This document shows, in pieces, positions 9,323 to 18,284 of a stretch of DNA of 28,520 bases. Where the stretch lies: positions 1 to 28,520 of the forward strand of contig MUYB01000006.1 of assembly GCA_002015125.1 (NCBI GenBank). The letters run 5' to 3'. The DNA is from [Haemophilus] felis. GTDB lineage: Bacteria > Pseudomonadota > Gammaproteobacteria > Enterobacterales > Pasteurellaceae. Positions within the stretch are counted from its first letter, which is position 1. Every line of letters begins with the position of its first letter. The position numbers and the translations under genes were made by a program. A model generated the notes under the pieces. The model did no database searches. It had not been told where the DNA came from and saw nothing but the letters and a program-made list of their open reading frames with translations.

Positions 9323-9658
9323 TTATTCTTCTCTTGCATGATTTAAACTGTAGCGTGGAATTTCGACAACAAGATCTTCTTTACCGACGACGCATTGGCA
9401 ACCTAAACGGCTGTCCATCTCCAATCCCCACGCTTTGTCGAGCATATCGTCTTCCATATCCGTACTTTCGTTTAGACTATCGAAACCTTCACGAATAATC
9501 ACGTGGCAAGTGGTGCAAGCACAGGATTTATCGCAAGCGTGTTCAATGTCAATGCCAGCTTCAAGGGCGGCGTCTAATAAATTTTCTCCTTCAGCGACGT
9601 CTAAAGCTAGACCTTCAGGGCAAAGTTCTTCGTGGGGTAAAAATACAACTTTTGGCAT
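9323..9658 (-). CDS. fdx: ISC-system [2Fe-2S] ferredoxin
   Basis: An adrenodoxin-type ferredoxin that supplies electrons during Fe-S cluster assembly on IscU. 111 residues. Cluster ligands Cys42, Cys48, Cys51 and Cys87 are present in CDKSCACTTC and RLGCQC. It is the last gene of the isc operon, 20 bases after hscA, and is followed by a strong terminator. No iscX follows. Confidence 0.96.
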   Translation of the reverse strand: MPKVVFLPHEELCPEGLALDVAEGENLLDAALEAGIDIEHACDKSCACTTCHVIIREGFDSLNESTDMEDDMLDKAWGLEMDSRLGCQCVVGKEDLVVEIPRYSLNHAREE

Positions 9659-9678
9659 CTTTGTTTTATCTCTTAAGG

Positions 9679-11541
9679 TTATTTTTCATTTTTAAGTACT
9701 TCATCAATTCCTTTACCAGCTAAGGCTTTACGAATCGACTGATCCATTCTACGCGAAGCAAATTCTTGAGTTGCAAGATCAAGCTGTTTAATACCTTGCT
9801 TAATCTCTTGCGTATCCCCTTCTTTTTGCAAACGCTCTAAAGAAACAAGGGCACTTTTTATCGCACTTAATTCTTCATCATTTAATAATTCTTGATCGTA
9901 ATCTAAAGCGCTACGCACGCTTTGTAACACTCGTTCAGCTTCCACTCGTTGTTCTGCCAATAAACGCATTTGAATATCTTCTTTTGCATTTAACATAGAA
10001 GCTTTAAGCATATTGGTAATCTCATCATCGTTTAATCCATAAGAAGGCTTAACTTGGATAGAGGATTGAACGCCAGTAGATTTTTCCATTGCGGTTACGC
10101 TTAGCAAACCGTCGGCGTCCACCTGATAAGTTACTCGAATATGTGCCGCACCCGCCGCCATCGCTGGGATGCCTCGCAAGGTGAAACGAGCTAAAGAACG
10201 GCAATCCGCCACCATTTCACGTTCGCCCTGCACCACGTGCACCGACATCGCCGTTTGCCCATCTTTAAAAGTGGTAAATTCTTGTGCTCTCGCCACGGGA
10301 ATGGTGGTGTTGCGTGGAATGATTTTTTCCACTAAGCCGCCCATAGTTTCAATGCCAAGAGAGAGAGGAATCACGTCGAGCAGCAACATTTCCGCATCAG
10401 GTTTATTACCCACCAAAATATCTGCCTGAATCCCAGCTCCTAATGCCACCACTTTATCAGGATCTATGGACGTCAACGGTTCTCGTTGGAAAAATGTGCC
10501 CACTTGTTCACGCACAAAAGGCACACGAGTGGAACCACCCACCATCACCACTTCGCACACGTCATCAACGCTTACCGTCGCATCTTTCAACGCTCGACGA
10601 CAAGCCAACAAAGAACGTTTCACCAACCCTTGAATAAGCTGATTGAACTGCTCACGGCTAAAGGAAGTTTTCCAGCCTTGATAAGTAATTTCGGTTTCAA
10701 GCTGATCTGTTAAGGTGATTTTGATCTGCGTGGCTAACTCCGCCAACTGGCGTTGTTGTTGTGCATTTTGGGGAGCAATACCCGATTGTTCAACAATCCA
10801 ATCCATCAGTAAATGATCAAAATCGTCGCCACCCAGTGCAGTATCACCGCCTGTTGCCAATACTTCAAACACGCCTTTGGAAAGACGCAAAATAGAAATA
10901 TCGAAAGTGCCACCGCCAAGATCGTAAACAGCGATAACGCCCTCTTGCCCAGAATCTAAACCATAAGCAATGGCCGCCGCCGTAGGTTCATTCAACAATC
11001 GCAATACTTTGATACCAGCTAACGTCGCCGCATCTTTGGTACTCTGTCGCTGTGCATCATCAAAATAGGCTGGCACAGTAATCACCGCACCAGACAATTC
11101 ACCCGCTAAACGTTTCTCTGCTAACGACGTTAACTTCTTCAAAATTTCCGCAGAAATTTCAACGGGACTGAGAACACCTCCACTTGTTTGAATTAAAGGC
11201 AAGCCATTTTCACTCGCTTCAAATTGATAAGGCAAATTAGGATAGCGCTGTTGCACATCCGCCAAACTGCGACCGATTAACCGCTTCACCGAAATCACCG
11301 TATTCTGTGGATCTTGGCTCGCTAACGCCTTTGCTTCGTACCCCACAATGGCATTATCCTGCTCAAAATGCACCACAGACGGCACGAGAGGACGATCCTG
11401 TTCATCTAATAAAATATCCACCTGCCCACTACGCACGGCGGCGACTAATGAATTAGTCGTACCAAGATCAATCCCCACCGCCAATTTATGTTGATGTGGT
11501 GTCGCACTTTGTCCCGGTTCTGCAATTTGAAGTAATGCCAT
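9679..11541 (-). CDS. hscA: Fe-S assembly Hsp70 chaperone HscA
   Basis: A specialised Hsp70 that, with HscB, binds the LPPVK segment of IscU and drives release of nascent clusters to targets. 620 residues. The N-terminal ATPase domain shows [55 protein letters not shown] and [13 protein letters not shown] substrate-binding domain and a helical lid follow. It is separated from its partner hscB by a 2.2-kb cassette of two sugar-related genes, whereas in E. coli the two are adjacent. It starts 29 bases after the cassette's second gene. Confidence 0.97.
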   Translation of the reverse strand: MALLQIAEPGQSATPHQHKLAVGIDLGTTNSLVAAVRSGQVDILLDEQDRPLVPSVVHFEQDNAIVGYEAKALASQDPQNTVISVKRLIGRSLADVQQRYPNLPYQFEASENGLPLIQTSGGVLSPVEISAEILKKLTSLAEKRLAGELSGAVITVPAYFDDAQRQSTKDAATLAGIKVLRLLNEPTAAAIAYGLDSGQEGVIAVYDLGGGTFDISILRLSKGVFEVLATGGDTALGGDDFDHLLMDWIVEQSGIAPQNAQQQRQLAELATQIKITLTDQLETEITYQGWKTSFSREQFNQLIQGLVKRSLLACRRALKDATVSVDDVCEVVMVGGSTRVPFVREQVGTFFQREPLTSIDPDKVVALGAGIQADILVGNKPDAEMLLLDVIPLSLGIETMGGLVEKIIPRNTTIPVARAQEFTTFKDGQTAMSVHVVQGEREMVADCRSLARFTLRGIPAMAAGAAHIRVTYQVDADGLLSVTAMEKSTGVQSSIQVKPSYGLNDDEITNMLKASMLNAKEDIQMRLLAEQRVEAERVLQSVRSALDYDQELLNDEELSAIKSALVSLERLQKEGDTQEIKQGIKQLDLATQEFASRRMDQSIRKALAGKGIDEVLKNEK

Positions 11542-11570
11542 TGTTTGTCTCTATCTTTAATGCTTGTTGA

Positions 11571-12707
11571 TTATGCTCGACGAATTCTAATTTTTAACGC
11601 CTGAGGCAAAGGCGTTTCAGACACCACCGCAAGGTAGCCGCCACCGCCTGCACCACACAATTTATATCCCAACACCGCTTTCGGTAGCATCGCAATGCCC
11701 TCTCGAACGGTGTCATTCATCATATTAGGATAAAGGGCAACCTGTGCTTGAAAGGCTTTTGTCATTGTTTCGGCAAACAAGGTTAAATCTTGGGCGAGCA
11801 AAGCTTGCCACACTTGCTGTGCCAAATCGGACAAATGTTGCACTTTTTCGGTATTAATACTTGCTCCTTCCGCCACATATAAATCCTCCGCTCGTGGCGA
11901 AAGTGCGATCAGTTGTAAATGTTTTTCCAGCCAATCCAGCACCTCATCTGAGGCTTCTGATTGAATAGAGGACGGCCAGTAATCCCCCTCATACCACAAG
12001 TAATTCACCGCTGGCAACACAATGCCAAGGGCGTCTTGCGAGCCACTCACATACTGAGAACCTGGCGAGTTTTCATAGCAAAACAAAGTTTTCGCCAACT
12101 TGACTTTATCCCCTTCAGGAATATCGGTTTGCCATAATTCAAGGGCTTTTTTTCTCGTGCTAGTGGACATTCCACTGCGATCATTAAATTCATAATCAGG
12201 CTCAATACATACCGTAATCACAGGTCCTGACGCATACTTCGACACCTCAGGCTGATCAAGCCAACCGCCAGCCAAATCAATGCGATAAGGAATATGACAT
12301 TCTTGACGTAATACCGTGGTGCTACGCACAGGCAATCCTTGATGCGGCACACGCTGACTGACTAAATATTCAATGCCCAACTCCGCACATAATTTTTCTT
12401 TTTCAGGGGAATGCCCATCTTCATTCACAAAAAACACATCAGGGCGAAAAGTTCTCAAATCTTGTTCAAAATCTAACAATCCAGAACCAGAATTCACCCA
12501 AGCATCCTTCACCGCTCTCAGGGCTTTCACCATATAAAGTCGCTCTTGTTCAGGATTAATGGTTTTTCTTTTTTTCAATGATTCAATGGTTTTATCCGAG
12601 CCAATCCCAACGTAAAGATCACCTAATTTCGCCGCCTGTTCAAAAAACGCAATATGCCCCGAATGCAGCATATCGTAACAACCTGATACAAAAACTTTCT
12701 TTTTCAT
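11571..12707 (-). CDS. Nucleotidyltransferase–GHMP-kinase-like fusion protein (nucleotide-sugar synthesis, putative)
   Basis: 378 residues from the ATG at 12707; a longer frame exists but AGGG lies seven bases before this ATG. Residues 1 to about 135 form a cytidylyltransferase-type (HIGH superfamily) domain: GCYDMLHSGH at residues 9-18 and RSTTVLRQE as the second signature (ISSTxxR class), as in TagD and the HldE transferase domain. Residues from about 136 resemble GHMP sugar kinases: IPYRIDLAGGWLDQP as motif 1 and LCGAGGGGYLAVV as motif 3. The central Gly/Ser loop (PGSQYVSGSQDALG) departs from the usual PxxxGLGSS, so kinase activity is uncertain. Inference: it phosphorylates a sugar and activates it with a nucleotide. 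Its ATG is two bases after the stop of the GT10 gene, so the two are coupled. The exact substrate is unknown. Confidence 0.75.
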   Translation of the reverse strand: MKKKVFVSGCYDMLHSGHIAFFEQAAKLGDLYVGIGSDKTIESLKKRKTINPEQERLYMVKALRAVKDAWVNSGSGLLDFEQDLRTFRPDVFFVNEDGHSPEKEKLCAELGIEYLVSQRVPHQGLPVRSTTVLRQECHIPYRIDLAGGWLDQPEVSKYASGPVITVCIEPDYEFNDRSGMSTSTRKKALELWQTDIPEGDKVKLAKTLFCYENSPGSQYVSGSQDALGIVLPAVNYLWYEGDYWPSSIQSEASDEVLDWLEKHLQLIALSPRAEDLYVAEGASINTEKVQHLSDLAQQVWQALLAQDLTLFAETMTKAFQAQVALYPNMMNDTVREGIAMLPKAVLGYKLCGAGGGGYLAVVSETPLPQALKIRIRRA

Positions 12708-12709
12708 TC

Positions 12710-13710
12710 TTATTCCCTCGCCAAGTCTGTTAAGCGTTTTTCTAGCTGCTGTAATTTTTCCCAAATAACATCCGCTGCATTTTCTTTAAAAGGCTTTTGC
12801 TGAATAAAGGCTTGATAGGCAGTTTCAGAAGAATATAACTCTCGCACTTTTGCTACTAATTCAGCCTCATTATTTTCTGTATAACGCAAAATGGCATTTT
12901 GGTTTAAAATCTCTGGCTCAATCTCTGCACTGTCATTACCCCAATAAACTGGAATACAACCCGACATAATAGATTCCAAGCATTTTTCTGTTACATAGCC
13001 TTCAACAGAAGTATTTTCTGGACAAAGATTAAATCTAAATTTGCGTAAATAAGTCCGCTTATTATCATTAAACGCTGTTTTTAATTCATCGGTGTTATTT
13101 AATAATTTCCCTGCACAAGAGACTTGTTCGATCTGATTAAATAGCTCCACTAATTTTGTTCTAGTTCCATTTGCATCATGTCTCGCAAGATGGCTCATAA
13201 AACAAGCGCGATCTTTATTCGCTCTATTTTCTAAACTATTTATTTGATGAATATAGGCTTTAAGATCTTCATAACTCCAATGAGGATCTACAAAATTAAA
13301 TATCCACACTGGAAAACGTAAATAGTTTGTTTGTTTGTTTGTTTATCAAAGCCTAATGCAAAATCAACAGAATCTAAACAATAATCTTGATATTCTGAAT
13401 AAGAGCCAAACGCATTTTTATGCACATCTTCGCCAGTATAGAAAATTTTCACACCTTCCACAGAATAAGCTGAAACTACGGCTTTACGACCAAATACACT
13501 AAAAAAATTCAATGAGCGTTCTAAAGGAATGTGACGAGCTTTAATAAAACGATAAAACCATTGAATCTCTCTATTGGAGTTCCACCAGTTATAAAAATAC
13601 ACATCAGGCTTTTTGCCAATACGTTTCCATTGTTCAAAAATATAATAAGATAATGCGTATTTAATTCGGTAACGAATTACAGTTAATTTTTCAGAAAACC
13701 GACTGCCCAT
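12710..13710 (-). CDS. GT10-family (alpha-1,3-fucosyltransferase-like) gene, out of frame at a tetranucleotide repeat
   Basis: Two adjacent frames together encode one GT10 glycosyltransferase. The first half starts at the ATG at 13710, with GGAG a few bases upstream, and includes YFYNWW, FFSVFGRK and KIFYTGEDVH. It then runs into five AAAC units and stops near 13288 after 140 residues. The second half, in another frame, carries NYLRFPVWIFNF and the GT10 donor-binding signature FNLCPENTSVEGYVTEK followed by GCIPVYWGND. With six (or three) repeats the halves join as one protein of 334 (or 330) residues. GT10 enzymes transfer fucose from GDP-fucose; the donor here is not known. No transmembrane segment is evident. 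Either phase-variable (preferred) or a fixed pseudogene. It follows hscB by 58 bases. Confidence 0.85.
13325..13344 (-). repeat. (AAAC)5 tetranucleotide repeat inside the GT10 gene
   Basis: Five uninterrupted AAAC units on the coding strand, 20 bases. Because 20 is not a multiple of three, the downstream GT10 frame is not read. Three or six units restore the frame (GFD-KQTN...-NYLRFP). Tetranucleotide tracts in coding regions are the classic phase-variation switch of Haemophilus LPS genes, although five units is short for a fast switch. Confidence 0.9.
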
Positions 13711-13768
13711 TGCCAACTCCTGTGTGTTATGCAAGAAGGCAGATAATAACACAAATCAGCGTACTAAA

Positions 13769-14284
13769 TCACCCAAATAGCCCTTCTTCTACTCGCTCAA
13801 CTTCCACTAATAATTTCTTAATAAAACGTAATTTATCTGTAATTGCTTTAGCTTGTTGCCATTGTTGATTACTTAGCGTGATAGCAAGTTCAGCAAGTAA
13901 TGTTTGTTGATTTTGTTCAATTTCAGTTGTGAAATCCATTAATTCATCTTGGGACTTTTGCATTTCAATTTGTTCCAAGTTTTCTCGCCATTCCATTTGT
14001 TGCATTAAAAATGCCATATCACGGTTGCTGGTTTGTTCGAGGTTGTATTGTTCACCCGTGTGAATTTGAATAATGGCTTCTGCACGCAAAATGGGATCTT
14101 TTAAGGTTTGTAAAGCGTCGTTAATCTCCGCCGAGCGTTGCATTGCTAAACGCTGTTCTTGAGCGGAACTTGCCGCAAAGTTATCAGGGTGTAATGATTT
14201 TTGTAAGACAAGATAGCGTTCAGACAAGCGATTTTGATCAATATGGAAATCGACAGGCAAGTCAAAAAGGTTAAATGGATTCAT
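13769..14284 (-). CDS. hscB: Fe-S assembly J-domain co-chaperone HscB
   Basis: Recruits IscU to HscA and stimulates its ATPase. 171 residues. The N-terminal J domain has the HPD tripeptide at residues 32-34 (QKSLHPDNFA); the C-terminal three-helix IscU-binding domain follows (NRDMAFLMQQMEWRE onward). It is 31 bases after iscA in the isc operon. Its usual neighbour hscA is displaced by the GT10/nucleotidyltransferase cassette. Confidence 0.96.
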   Translation of the reverse strand: MNPFNLFDLPVDFHIDQNRLSERYLVLQKSLHPDNFAASSAQEQRLAMQRSAEINDALQTLKDPILRAEAIIQIHTGEQYNLEQTSNRDMAFLMQQMEWRENLEQIEMQKSQDELMDFTTEIEQNQQTLLAELAITLSNQQWQQAKAITDKLRFIKKLLVEVERVEEGLFG

Positions 14285-14315
14285 TTTTCACTCAAATAAT
14301 GGGTTGGAATTTAGG

Positions 14316-14639
14316 TTAGACGTGGAAACTTTCGCCACAACCGCATTCTTCTTTTACATTTGGGTTGTTGAATTTGAAGCCTTCGTTCAGCCCTTCTTTG
14401 GCAAAATCTAATTCCGTGCCGTCGAGGTACACTAAGCTTTTGGCATCCACAATGATTTTAACCCCGTGTTGTTCAAACACTTCATCGTCGGGATTGAGTT
14501 CATCAACAAATTCTAGCACATAGGCAAGTCCTGAGCAGCCTGAGGTTTTGATGCCTAGGCGTAAGCCAATGCCTTTGCCACGGTTTTGTAGAAAAGTTTT
14601 CACTCGATTTGCTGCCGCCGTCGTTAAAGAAATACCCAT
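14316..14639 (-). CDS. iscA: A-type Fe-S carrier IscA
   Basis: Carries Fe-S clusters from IscU to apoproteins. 107 residues from the ATG at 14639, chosen because GGAG sits eight bases upstream and [14 protein letters not shown] matches the family N-terminus; a longer frame upstream runs through the iscU–iscA spacer. The three cluster cysteines are present: Cys35 in SGCSGLAY and the pair in EECGCGESF near the end. Confidence 0.96.
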   Translation of the reverse strand: MGISLTTAAANRVKTFLQNRGKGIGLRLGIKTSGCSGLAYVLEFVDELNPDDEVFEQHGVKIIVDAKSLVYLDGTELDFAKEGLNEGFKFNNPNVKEECGCGESFHV

Positions 14640-14685
14640 TTTCATTACTCCAGTGATGAATGAAGGGGCGAATTGCCCCTTGGTG

Positions 14686-15072
14686 TTATTTTGCTTCTTT
14701 TTTCGCTTTGTAGTCAGCAATGGCGGCTTTGATTGCGTCTTCTGCCAAGATAGAACAATGTACTTTTACTGGCGGTAGTTCAAGCTCTTCGGCGATTTGG
14801 CTGTTTTTGATGGCTTGTGCTTCATCTAAAGACTTGCCTTTCACCCATTCGGTGATGAGTGAGCTGGAAGCAATGGCGGAGCCACAGCCGTAGGTTTTGA
14901 ATTTGGCGTCTTCGATGATGCCGTTTTCGCTTACTTTGATTTGAAGTTGCATAACGTCACCGCACGCAGGGGCGCCTACCATTCCTGTGCCAACGTTGAG
15001 GTCTTTTTTGTCTAAAGAACCGACGTTGCGTGGGTTTTCGTAGTGGTCGATCACTTTTTCGCTATATGCCAT
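14686..15072 (-). CDS. iscU: Fe-S cluster scaffold IscU
   Basis: The scaffold on which IscS-derived sulfur and iron are assembled. 128 residues. Cluster ligands Cys37 (APACGD), Cys63 (YGCGSA) and the Cys in KVHCSI (about 106), plus the Asp39 that tunes cluster release, are present. The LPPVK motif recognised by HscA precedes the last Cys. It is separated from iscS by an unusually long 294-base spacer full of inverted repeats. Confidence 0.97.
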   Translation of the reverse strand: MAYSEKVIDHYENPRNVGSLDKKDLNVGTGMVGAPACGDVMQLQIKVSENGIIEDAKFKTYGCGSAIASSSLITEWVKGKSLDEAQAIKNSQIAEELELPPVKVHCSILAEDAIKAAIADYKAKKEAK

Positions 15073-15366
15073 TTTTTTATTCCTCTTAGGTAGGGTGAGC
15101 TTTAGCCCACCATTGGGTATTCAAGTTTTGTTGTTTAATACGCTAGGACGCCAGCGTGGCGTCCCTACAATTGGGGTTAATGCCCCTCTCCCTCCGAAAA
15201 TCCTGCGGATTTTCTCCACTCTCTTCCGTAAACGAGCGAGGGAAAGAGGCTTGAAATCGTTTAATTTTTGAACATCTCCATTGAGTTCAAGGCGTTCGGT
15301 TGAAGGCAGTGCATATTGCACGACGAAACCAAACAACGCAGAAAACAATGAGAAATATTCATAAAT
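15073..15366. repeat. iscS–iscU spacer with three inverted repeats (REP/MITE-like insertion)
   Basis: This 294-base spacer holds at least three hairpins: 15094-15111 (GGTGAGCT / AGCCCACC, one mismatch), 15146-15164 (perfect GGACGCCA / TGGCGTCC around GCG), and 15196-15214 (perfect GAAAATCC / GGATTTTC around TGC). The last lies inside a larger imperfect palindrome (CCTCTCCCTC near 15184 against GAGGGAAAGAGG near 15238-15249). It looks like inserted dispersed repeat DNA, not a gene. In the iscS-iscU mRNA it would form stable structure between the two cistrons. Confidence 0.6.
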
Positions 15367-16581
15367 TTAGTGGTGAGTCCATTCTATGGTACTCAAATCC
15401 ACCCCCTCTTTAAACATATCCCAAAGCGGTGAAAGCTCACGTAATTTTTCTACAGCACCTTTAACTAGGTTGATGGTGTAGTCGATTTCTTCTTCTGTTG
15501 TGTAGCGTCCTAGGGTAAAGCGGATTGAGCTGTGGGCTAATTCATCGTTTAGACCTAACGCACGTAGCACATAGGACGGCTCTAGACTGGCTGAAGTACA
15601 AGCTGAGCCTGAAGAAACAGCAATATCACGTAGTGCCATCATTAAAGATTCACCTTCAACGTAGTTGAAACTGATATTTAAATTGCTGTCTAGGCGGTGT
15701 TCCATTGAGCCGTTGACGTAGGTTTCTTCGATGTCTTTTAAGCCGTTGTAGAGGCGATCACGCAATGCTTTGAGGCGTGGCATTTCTGTTGCCATTTCTT
15801 CTTTGCAGATGCGGTAGGCTTCGCCCATTCCTACAATTTGATGAACTGGTAACGTTCCTGAACGCATACCACGCTCGTGTCCGCCACCGTGAATGATGGC
15901 TTCAAGGCGAACACGTGGTTTGCGGCTTACATATAATGCGCCGATGCCTTTTGGTCCGTAGAGTTTGTGGCTGGACATTGACATTAGGTCCACTTTTAAT
16001 TCGGCTAAATTGATTGGTAATTTACCTACACTTTGAGTTGCATCCACATGGAATAACACTTTACGCGCACGACATAATTCACCAATTGCTGCGATATCTT
16101 GAATCACGCCTATTTCATTATTAACGTGCATAATGGACACAAGAATGGTGTCATCACGCATTGCATTTTTTAATTCATCGAAGTCAATTAAGCCGTCGGA
16201 TTTTGGATTTAAGTAGGTGACTTCAAAACCTTCACGCTCAAGTTGGCGACAGGTGTCTAACACCGCTTTGTGTTCGGTTTTGCAAGTGATGATGTGCTTA
16301 CCTTTAGTTTGATAGAAATGAGCAGCACCTTTGATAGCTAAGTTATCGGACTCTGTAGCGCCTGAAGTAAACACAATTTCACGAGAATCCGCGCCAATTA
16401 AATCTGCAATGTGATTACGCGCAATATCTACCGCCTCTTCCGCTTGCCAACCAAACTTGTGAGAACGAGAAGCTGGATTACCAAAGTTGCCCTCAAAAGT
16501 TAAATATTCCATCATTTTTTTTGCCACACGCTCGTCCACAGGACAAGTAGCTGCATAGTCTAAATAAATAGGTAATTTCAT
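15367..16581 (-). CDS. iscS: Cysteine desulfurase IscS
   Basis: A PLP enzyme that takes sulfur from L-cysteine and hands it to IscU, and to tRNA thiolation and other pathways. 404 residues from the ATG at 16581, chosen because AGGAG is eight bases upstream and [12 protein letters not shown] is the family N-terminus. The PLP lysine lies in [11 protein letters not shown] and the sulfur-carrying loop cysteine in [14 protein letters not shown]. The C-terminal IscU-contact tail ends in EWTHH. It follows iscR by 39 bases. Confidence 0.97.
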   Translation of the reverse strand: MKLPIYLDYAATCPVDERVAKKMMEYLTFEGNFGNPASRSHKFGWQAEEAVDIARNHIADLIGADSREIVFTSGATESDNLAIKGAAHFYQTKGKHIITCKTEHKAVLDTCRQLEREGFEVTYLNPKSDGLIDFDELKNAMRDDTILVSIMHVNNEIGVIQDIAAIGELCRARKVLFHVDATQSVGKLPINLAELKVDLMSMSSHKLYGPKGIGALYVSRKPRVRLEAIIHGGGHERGMRSGTLPVHQIVGMGEAYRICKEEMATEMPRLKALRDRLYNGLKDIEETYVNGSMEHRLDSNLNISFNYVEGESLMMALRDIAVSSGSACTSASLEPSYVLRALGLNDELAHSSIRFTLGRYTTEEEIDYTINLVKGAVEKLRELSPLWDMFKEGVDLSTIEWTHH

Positions 16582-16620
16582 TTTTATCACTCCTAAAAAA
16601 TCGGTAAATAGAATTGCATA

Positions 16621-17094
16621 TTAAGCAGGCAGATCATCTAAGATAAGCACATCATCAAAATCCCCCACAAAACTAATTGGAGTGCATTTATCCTGATGTT
16701 TTTCCACTAACTCTGCGATAGTAATTTGATTCAAAAATTCATCAATGCGTTTGCTTAACTCCAACCATAAAGAATGAGTTAAACATTCAGAACCTTTTTT
16801 GCAATTACCTTTTCCAAGACAACGTGTAACATCAATATTTTCATTAACAGCATTAATAATCATACTAATGGAAATATGGCTTATTGAACGGTTTAATAAA
16901 TAACCGCCACCGGGTCCACGCACACTTTTTACTAAATCTTGGCGACGTAATTTAGCGAACAGTTGTTCTAAATAAGAAAGGGAGATATGTTGTCTGTCAG
17001 AAATATCGGACAAGCTGACTGGTCCTCGATGAGAATACAACGCAATGTCTAATATTGCGGTAACCGCATAACGACCCTTGGAAGTTAATTTCAT
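16621..17094 (-). CDS. iscR: Fe-S cluster regulator IscR
   Basis: An Rrf2-family repressor holding a [2Fe-2S] cluster; in the holo form it represses the isc operon. 157 residues from the second of two adjacent ATGs, six bases after [21 protein letters not shown] is the family N-terminus. The winged-helix domain contains [13 protein letters not shown] and GPGGGYLL. Cluster ligands Cys92, Cys98, Cys104 and His107 are all present and spaced as in E. coli. It is the first gene of the operon, directly behind an IscR-type operator. Confidence 0.97.
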   Translation of the reverse strand: MKLTSKGRYAVTAILDIALYSHRGPVSLSDISDRQHISLSYLEQLFAKLRRQDLVKSVRGPGGGYLLNRSISHISISMIINAVNENIDVTRCLGKGNCKKGSECLTHSLWLELSKRIDEFLNQITIAELVEKHQDKCTPISFVGDFDDVLILDDLPA

Positions 17095-17126
17095 CATTTT
17101 CCCTCAATTAATCAACAATGGGGCAC

Positions 17127-17158
17127 ATTTTACATATCATACTAATTTAGTCAACTAT
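17127..17158 (-). promoter_or_regulatory. isc operon promoter overlapped by a type 1 IscR operator
   Basis: Minus strand: -35 TTGACT (17149-17154), 16-bp spacer, -10 TAAAAT (17127-17132). Bases 17134-17158 match the 25-base type 1 IscR consensus (ATASYYGACTRWWWYAGTCRRSTAT) at 22 positions, with ATAGTTGACT on one side and AGT...TAT on the other. The overlap with the -35 implies autorepression by holo-IscR, as in E. coli. The match was made by eye from the consensus I recall. Confidence 0.85.
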
Positions 17159-17159
17159 T

Positions 17160-17897
17160 CTACTTTTTGCCATGAGCTAAATCTTCAACCCGACTTAACA
17201 TTCCCTGTAAAATATTCAGTTCATTTTTTTCTACCGCCGCGCGCTGATATAAACGTCTAAGTTTCTGCATAACGCCTTGATTTTGAATAAATCCTAACGA
17301 GGTATATAAATTTTCAGTACGCTGTAAAAAATACTCTAACTCCGCAAAATCTGGATAAGCATTTTCTTTATTAACAATAGATAAATTCTGATTTTCATAT
17401 TTTTTCTGTTGTTGTAACCAAACCATTCTCAGCTCATAACAAATTAGCTGTACCGCCATCGCTAAGTTTAAAGAAGAATATTCGGGATTAGCTGGAATAT
17501 TCAAATGATAGTGACACTTGAGTAATTCATCATTGGTTAATCCAATGCGTTCTCTGCCAAACACAATTGCGACTTCACCAACTTGGGCTTGTTGGAGTGC
17601 ATGAATAGCACATTGATGAGGTTCTAGGATGCTATGTTGCAAATGACGTAATCTAGCACTTGCTCCTATGACTAAAGAACAATCCGCCACGGCTTGCACA
17701 AAATTATCGACAATTACCGTATTACGTAAAATATCTTCTGCACCTGCGGAGAGGGCAAATGCTTGTTCATCAATCCCTTGTTTAGGCGAAACCAAGTACA
17801 AACGAGACAATCCCATGGTTTTCATCGCTCTTGCTGTAGATCCGATATTGCCAGAATGAGAGGTTTCGATTAAGACGATCCTTATTTTCTTTAACAA
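17160..17897 (-). CDS. trmJ: tRNA (cytidine/uridine-2'-O-)-methyltransferase TrmJ, TTG start
   Basis: A SPOUT-class methyltransferase that modifies ribose 32 of certain tRNAs using SAM. 245 residues. Motif 1 ETSHSGNIGSTARAMKTMGL, motif 2 IVFGRERIGLTNDEL and motif 3 YSSLNLAMAVQLICYEL form the knotted SAM site. The start is TTG (MLKKIRIVLIE), with AGGAG nine bases upstream. It sits immediately upstream of the isc operon, the same linkage as in Haemophilus and E. coli; its stop is just one base from the IscR operator. Confidence 0.95.
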   Translation of the reverse strand: MLKKIRIVLIETSHSGNIGSTARAMKTMGLSRLYLVSPKQGIDEQAFALSAGAEDILRNTVIVDNFVQAVADCSLVIGASARLRHLQHSILEPHQCAIHALQQAQVGEVAIVFGRERIGLTNDELLKCHYHLNIPANPEYSSLNLAMAVQLICYELRMVWLQQQKKYENQNLSIVNKENAYPDFAELEYFLQRTENLYTSLGFIQNQGVMQKLRRLYQRAAVEKNELNILQGMLSRVEDLAHGKK

Positions 17898-18053
17898 ACC
17901 GCTTTACTCCTGTTTATTGCGTCTTCTAAGTTATCTTCATGAGGGGAAATTTTCCATAAATTATCGTAGTGTACTAGACTTTCACCAACTGACTCATCCT
18001 ATCCATCATTTAAGCATAGGAAACAAGTTTGGGCACCATATGTCATAATGCGA

Positions 18054-18206
18054 TTAATTAGCTAGATTGATCATTTGCCATTCTTTGATTGATTTGTCGT
18101 TTAGTTGATCATCAATCGGTAAATGTTCTTGACACCTTTGGTTATTATTCAACAGTAAATGTAAATTCCAATCTGTATTTAGTCTTTTATTTAGTTGTTT
18201 TACAGA
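18054..18206 (-). pseudogene. Possible 50-codon remnant of an unidentified gene
   Basis: An open minus-strand stretch without a usable start codon, bounded by TAG upstream and TAA downstream. The translation is protein-like (it contains LNTDWNLHLLL, CQEHLPIDDQL and IKEWQMINLAN), but I do not recognise it. In AT-rich DNA a 50-codon open stretch can occur by chance, so confidence is low. Confidence 0.25.
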
Positions 18207-18238
18207 CTAATCATCTCAATTTTTATATCCAAAAATTT

Positions 18239-18284
18239 AACCGAAAATAACCAATTATTTGAGGCAATGCGGTTATTTTCGGTT
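18239..18284 (-). terminator. Inverted repeat / terminator-like hairpin downstream of lutC
   Basis: A perfect 14-bp stem (18239-18252 with 18271-18284; arm GGTTATTTTCGGTT) with an 18-base loop lies 35 bases after the lutC stop. On the minus strand it is followed by AAATTTTTGG, an imperfect U-run. It probably ends the lut transcript. Confidence 0.55.

Noticed and set aside
10169..10713. Several plus-strand open frames inside hscA
   Set aside because: They are shadows of the strongly supported hscA reading frame; low-complexity His/Thr/Arg-rich translations and no family match.
12708..12764. Longer N-terminus for the nucleotidyltransferase fusion
   Set aside because: The extra residues overlap the GT10 C-terminus in another frame; the downstream ATG has a good ribosome binding site and starts the conserved domain.
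13288..13309. GTG start for the second half of the GT10 gene as an independent gene
   Set aside because: The conserved NYLRFP sequence lies upstream of that GTG in the same frame and matches the end of the first half, so the two are one gene.
15121..15348. A 75-codon open frame on the minus strand between iscS and iscU
   Set aside because: Most of it is translated inverted-repeat sequence, with Arg/Gly-rich low-complexity ends, and it resembles no family. Treated as repeat DNA.
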